Part shown: piece after piece, positions 6,855-8,775 of the stretch | How the letters are laid out: every line of letters starts with the position of its first letter | Position numbering within the stretch: position 1 is the first letter of the stretch | From: Streptosporangiaceae bacterium | Lineage (GTDB): Bacteria; Actinomycetota; Actinomycetes; Streptosporangiales; Streptosporangiaceae | Assembly (NCBI GenBank): GCA_030045295.1 | Contig: JASIGD010000357.1 | Span: 1 to 8,775, forward strand | Length of the DNA stretch: 8,775 nt | Direction of reading: 5' to 3' | Program-made: the position numbers and the translations under genes | The notes under the pieces: model-generated | Told to the model about the DNA's origin: nothing | Seen by the model: only the letters and a program-made list of their open reading frames with translations | The model's database searches: none

Positions 6855-7412
6855 ATGGCCGCAGGCCAGGATGCGCAGGCGGCGGGTGAGCGGGTCGAAG
6901 CGCTGCTCGCCGAGTTGAGCTCGCACGCCGGGCCGCAGGTCGCCGCCACCGCGGAAGAACTCGTAAGCTGCCTGGTCGAGCTTTACGGCGCCGGACTGAC
7001 CGAGATGGTCAGGATCGTCGGCGAGGACCCGGACGCCGGGCCGCGGCTGATGGACGCTCTGGTCGCCGACCCGCTGGTGGAGAGCCTGCTGCTGGTGCAC
7101 GACCTGCACCCGCTCGATACCGCGACCCGGATCCGCCGCGCGATAGACCGGGTCATGCCCCAGCTCGGATCGCAGGCAGGCCAGGTCGATTACCTCGGCC
7201 TCGACGAGCAGGGCGTCGCCCGGCTGCGCCTGGAGCGGAGCGGCCACGGCTGCCAGTCCACATCGGCCGCGGTCCAGGCGGCCATCGAGGCGTCGGTCGC
7301 CGAGGCGGCGCCGGAGGCGGCCGGCGTCGACATCGAGGTCGTCACCGCGCCCGCGGAACTGCCGCTGCTGCAGATCACCCGGCACCCGGCGACAGCCCGG
7401 GGGACCCGGTGA
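6855..7412 (+). CDS. NifU C-terminal-domain-like protein of the hydrogenase operon
   Basis: A 185-aa protein in two parts. Residues 1-90 are mostly helical, with no recognised domain. Residues about 92-163 follow the NifU-C fold: IRRAIDRVMPQLGSQAGQVD, a strand pair ending in VARLRLERSGHGC, then STSAAVQAAIEASVAEAAPE. Canonical NifU-C binds or delivers a [4Fe-4S] cluster through CxxC; here the first Cys is Gly130 and only Cys133 remains (Cys39 is far away in the helical part). It may therefore need a partner ligand or a dimer, or act as a scaffold. GGGAGG before the ATG is a strong ribosome site. Its stop overlaps the DUF5947 start by 4 bp (GTGA). A role in assembling FeS clusters of HhyS, or in electron transfer, is inferred from the operon. 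Confidence 0.83.
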   Translation: MAAGQDAQAAGERVEALLAELSSHAGPQVAATAEELVSCLVELYGAGLTEMVRIVGEDPDAGPRLMDALVADPLVESLLLVHDLHPLDTATRIRRAIDRVMPQLGSQAGQVDYLGLDEQGVARLRLERSGHGCQSTSAAVQAAIEASVAEAAPEAAGVDIEVVTAPAELPLLQITRHPATARGTR

Positions 7413-8239
7413 CCACCCAGGCCCGGGCTGGGACCGGAGCGACGGGTCTGCGGCGCTTTGTCAGGCGATCACCGGACGTCGCGGGGGCACCCACCCCCCC
7501 AGGTGCCCCCGCGACACAAAGCCCCTCGGCCAGCCGAGGCGATCGAGCGGACCCGGGCGGCGGGAGCGCGGCCGCCGAAGCCGAGCGGTGCGAGATGTGC
7601 GGTGAGGTGCTCGACGACCGGCACGGGCACGTGGTGGACACCGAGAAGCGGTCGCTCGCCTGCACCTGCCGCGCCTGCTACCTGCTGTTCACCCACGACG
7701 GAGCAGGCGGCGGACGGTACCGGGCGGTGCCCGAGAGCGTCTACCACGACCCGGACCGGCCGCTCACCGACGCGGACTGGAACGAGCTGCAGATCCCGGT
7801 CACGATGGCGTTCTTCTTCTTCAACTCGGCGCTGGGCCGCGTGGTAGCCGGTTACCCGAGTCCGGGCGGCGCGACCGAGTGCGAGCTCGACCTGGCGGCC
7901 TGGGACCGGCTCGCCGCCGCGTACCCGCTGCTCGCGGCGCTCAGGCCCGACGTCGAGGCCATCTTCGTGAACCGTTCTGTTCCCCCGGCGGGGACGACCC
8001 CCACCGGGTCCCCCTCGCGTACGGGGGGAGCGCCCGTCCCCCCGTACCCCCCTGGCGAGGTCTTCCTGATCCCGATCGACGAGTGCTACTCGCTGGTCGG
8101 CGAGCTCCGGCTGCGGTGGCAGGGATTCGACGGCGGCGCGGAGGCCCGCGCCGCGCTCGCGACGTTCCTCGGCGGCCTGCGGCAGCGGGCGCTGGCGCTC
8201 GACCGCCGGGAGACCGCGCCCGGATCCGTGGGGCGCTGA
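7409..8239 (+). CDS. DUF5947 family protein of the hydrogenase operon
   Basis: A 276-aa protein of unknown function, typical of group 1h hydrogenase operons. Cys61-x-x-Cys64, His72/His74 and a CTCRAC motif (Cys85, Cys87, Cys90) form a likely metal site, zinc or FeS. The core that follows includes VTMAFFFFNSALGR and, near the end, FLIPIDECYSLVGELRLRW with a closing helix. Two low-complexity Pro/Gly/Ser/Thr stretches, about residues 24-55 and 191-217, interrupt this pattern. Both coincide with strong DNA palindromes and make the protein longer than I recall for the family (roughly 200-220 aa). The GTG start overlaps the preceding stop by 4 bp; the TGA shares one base with the next ATG. Tight coupling suggests the products work together, perhaps in maturation of the hydrogenase or in electron transfer. 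Confidence 0.82.
   Translation: MTTQARAGTGATGLRRFVRRSPDVAGAPTPPGAPATQSPSASRGDRADPGGGSAAAEAERCEMCGEVLDDRHGHVVDTEKRSLACTCRACYLLFTHDGAGGGRYRAVPESVYHDPDRPLTDADWNELQIPVTMAFFFFNSALGRVVAGYPSPGGATECELDLAAWDRLAAAYPLLAALRPDVEAIFVNRSVPPAGTTPTGSPSRTGGAPVPPYPPGEVFLIPIDECYSLVGELRLRWQGFDGGAEARAALATFLGGLRQRALALDRRETAPGSVGR
7478..7515. repeat. Long perfect inverted repeat inside the DUF5947 gene (element A)
   Basis: GTCGCGGGGGCACC (7478-7491) pairs perfectly with GGTGCCCCCGCGAC (7502-7515) around a 10-nt C-rich loop. It encodes residues 24-36 in a Pro/Ala linker. A second stem follows at once: CCTCGGC (7524-7530) and GCCGAGG (7533-7539). Confidence 0.8.
7981..8060. repeat. Cluster of inverted repeats inside the DUF5947 gene (element B)
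   Basis: The main stem is GTACGGGGGGA (8019-8029) with TCCCCCCGTAC (8037-8047) around 7 nt. It is extended by outer arms CCTCGC (8013-8018) and GCGAGG (8055-8060), with a 7-nt bulge on one side. Two small hairpins precede it: TCCCC/GGGGA (7981-7994) and GACCC/GGGTC (7996-8010). The region encodes a Pro/Gly/Thr/Ser-rich stretch at residues 191-217 and stays in frame. Confidence 0.78.
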
Positions 8240-8775
8240 TGGCGGACCTGATCTTCGGCTGCACGGGCGCGACCGCGGAACGGTACGCGGCGACCCCCAC
8301 GCTGACGTTTGCGCTGACGATTACCGAGCGCTCCGGCGTGCGCGTGCACGCCATCGCCCTGCGCGGCCAGATCCGCATCGAGCCGCACCGCCGCAGGTAC
8401 TCCGCGGCGGAGGCGCAGCGGCTGCACGACCTGTTCGGGGACCCGTCGCGGTGGGCCGAGACGGTCAAGCCGATCCAGCTCGCGACGGTCACGACCATGG
8501 TGCCCGCGTTCACCGCGGTGACCGAGGTCGACCTGCCGGTGCCGTGCACGTACGACCTGGAAGTAGCGTCGGCCCGCTACCTGCAGGGACTGGACGACGG
8601 CACGGTCCCGCTGCTCCTGCTGTTCAGCGGGACGGTCTTCGTCGCCACCGACACCGGCTACTCGGTCGAGCTCGTGCCGTGGAGCGCCGAGGCCTCCTAC
8701 CGGATGCCGGTAAGCGTTTGGCGGGAGCTGGTGGACCTGCACTTCCCCGGCAGCGCGTGGCTGCGCTGCACTCGC
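8239..8775 (+). CDS. DUF6084 family protein, 3' end beyond window
   Basis: An open frame of 179 codons runs from ATG 8239 to the window end without a stop. It opens MADLIFGCTGATAERYAATP and then shows the DUF6084 pattern: TLTFALTITERSGVRVHAIA, LRGQIRIEPHRRRYSAAEAQ, a DLFGDPSRWAETVKP segment, VDLPVPCTYDLEVASARYL, LLLLFSGTVFVATD and VWRELVDLHFPGSAWLR. These proteins of unknown function accompany DUF5947 in actinobacterial group 1h hydrogenase operons. The ATG shares its A with the TGA of the DUF5947 gene (TGATG), so translation is coupled. No signal peptide or membrane segment is visible, so it is probably a cytoplasmic accessory or structural partner. Perhaps 20-40 residues are missing at the C-terminus; that estimate is from memory of the family. 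Confidence 0.82.
   Translation, partial: MADLIFGCTGATAERYAATPTLTFALTITERSGVRVHAIALRGQIRIEPHRRRYSAAEAQRLHDLFGDPSRWAETVKPIQLATVTTMVPAFTAVTEVDLPVPCTYDLEVASARYLQGLDDGTVPLLLLFSGTVFVATDTGYSVELVPWSAEASYRMPVSVWRELVDLHFPGSAWLRCTR

Noticed and set aside
7478..8060. CRISPR array or transposon ends in the DUF5947 gene
   Set aside because: The palindromes differ from one another, are not regularly spaced, carry no spacers or target-site duplications, and the reading frame stays open.
8086..8742. 218-codon minus-strand frame opposite the DUF6084 gene
   Set aside because: The plus strand in this region encodes clear DUF6084 motifs with coupled starts; the antisense peptide is Arg-rich without a recognisable fold.

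Overview
The window looks like chromosomal DNA of a high-GC actinomycete (class Actinomycetes; genus not resolvable). The supports are very high GC, strong third-position G/C, frequent GTG starts, GTGA/TGATG stop-start overlaps, and an actinobacterial-type (group 1h, formerly group 5) [NiFe]-hydrogenase operon.

Left part (1-1735, minus strand): a small helix-turn-helix regulator (XRE type), a lipoprotein substrate-binding protein of an ABC importer (FbpA/AfuA-like), and the first codons of its permease, which leaves the window at base 1. The three are closely spaced and probably co-transcribed. A perfect 13-bp palindrome lies upstream of the regulator.

Middle part (1849-3476, minus strand): a YceI-like gene with a 4-bp overlap to a gene for a muconolactone-isomerase-like protein. 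Upstream of these lies a 192-aa protein that appears to join a degenerate RsbW/GHKL-like domain to a C-terminal helix-turn-helix. It is transcribed divergently from the hydrogenase operon and is the best local candidate for its regulator.

Right part (3477-8775, plus strand): a 486-bp gene-free divergent region with a plausible housekeeping promoter, shared CCCGGTG motifs and several GC-rich hairpins. Then follow hhyS and hhyL (small and large hydrogenase subunits), a NifU-C-like protein lacking one of the two cluster cysteines, a DUF5947 protein and a DUF6084 protein cut by the window end. The last three genes are coupled by stop-start overlaps. hhyS carries the C-x-x-D proximal-cluster signature of the O2-insensitive actinobacterial enzymes, so the operon most likely supports H2 scavenging, possibly down to atmospheric levels, with electrons going to aerobic respiration. 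The accessory proteins probably serve assembly, maturation or electron transfer; their exact jobs are unknown.

The most unusual points are two in-frame palindromic, proline-rich inserts in the DUF5947 gene, the GxxC NifU-like protein next to an FeS-rich enzyme, and the putative degenerate anti-sigma-like/HTH fusion divergent from the hydrogenase operon.
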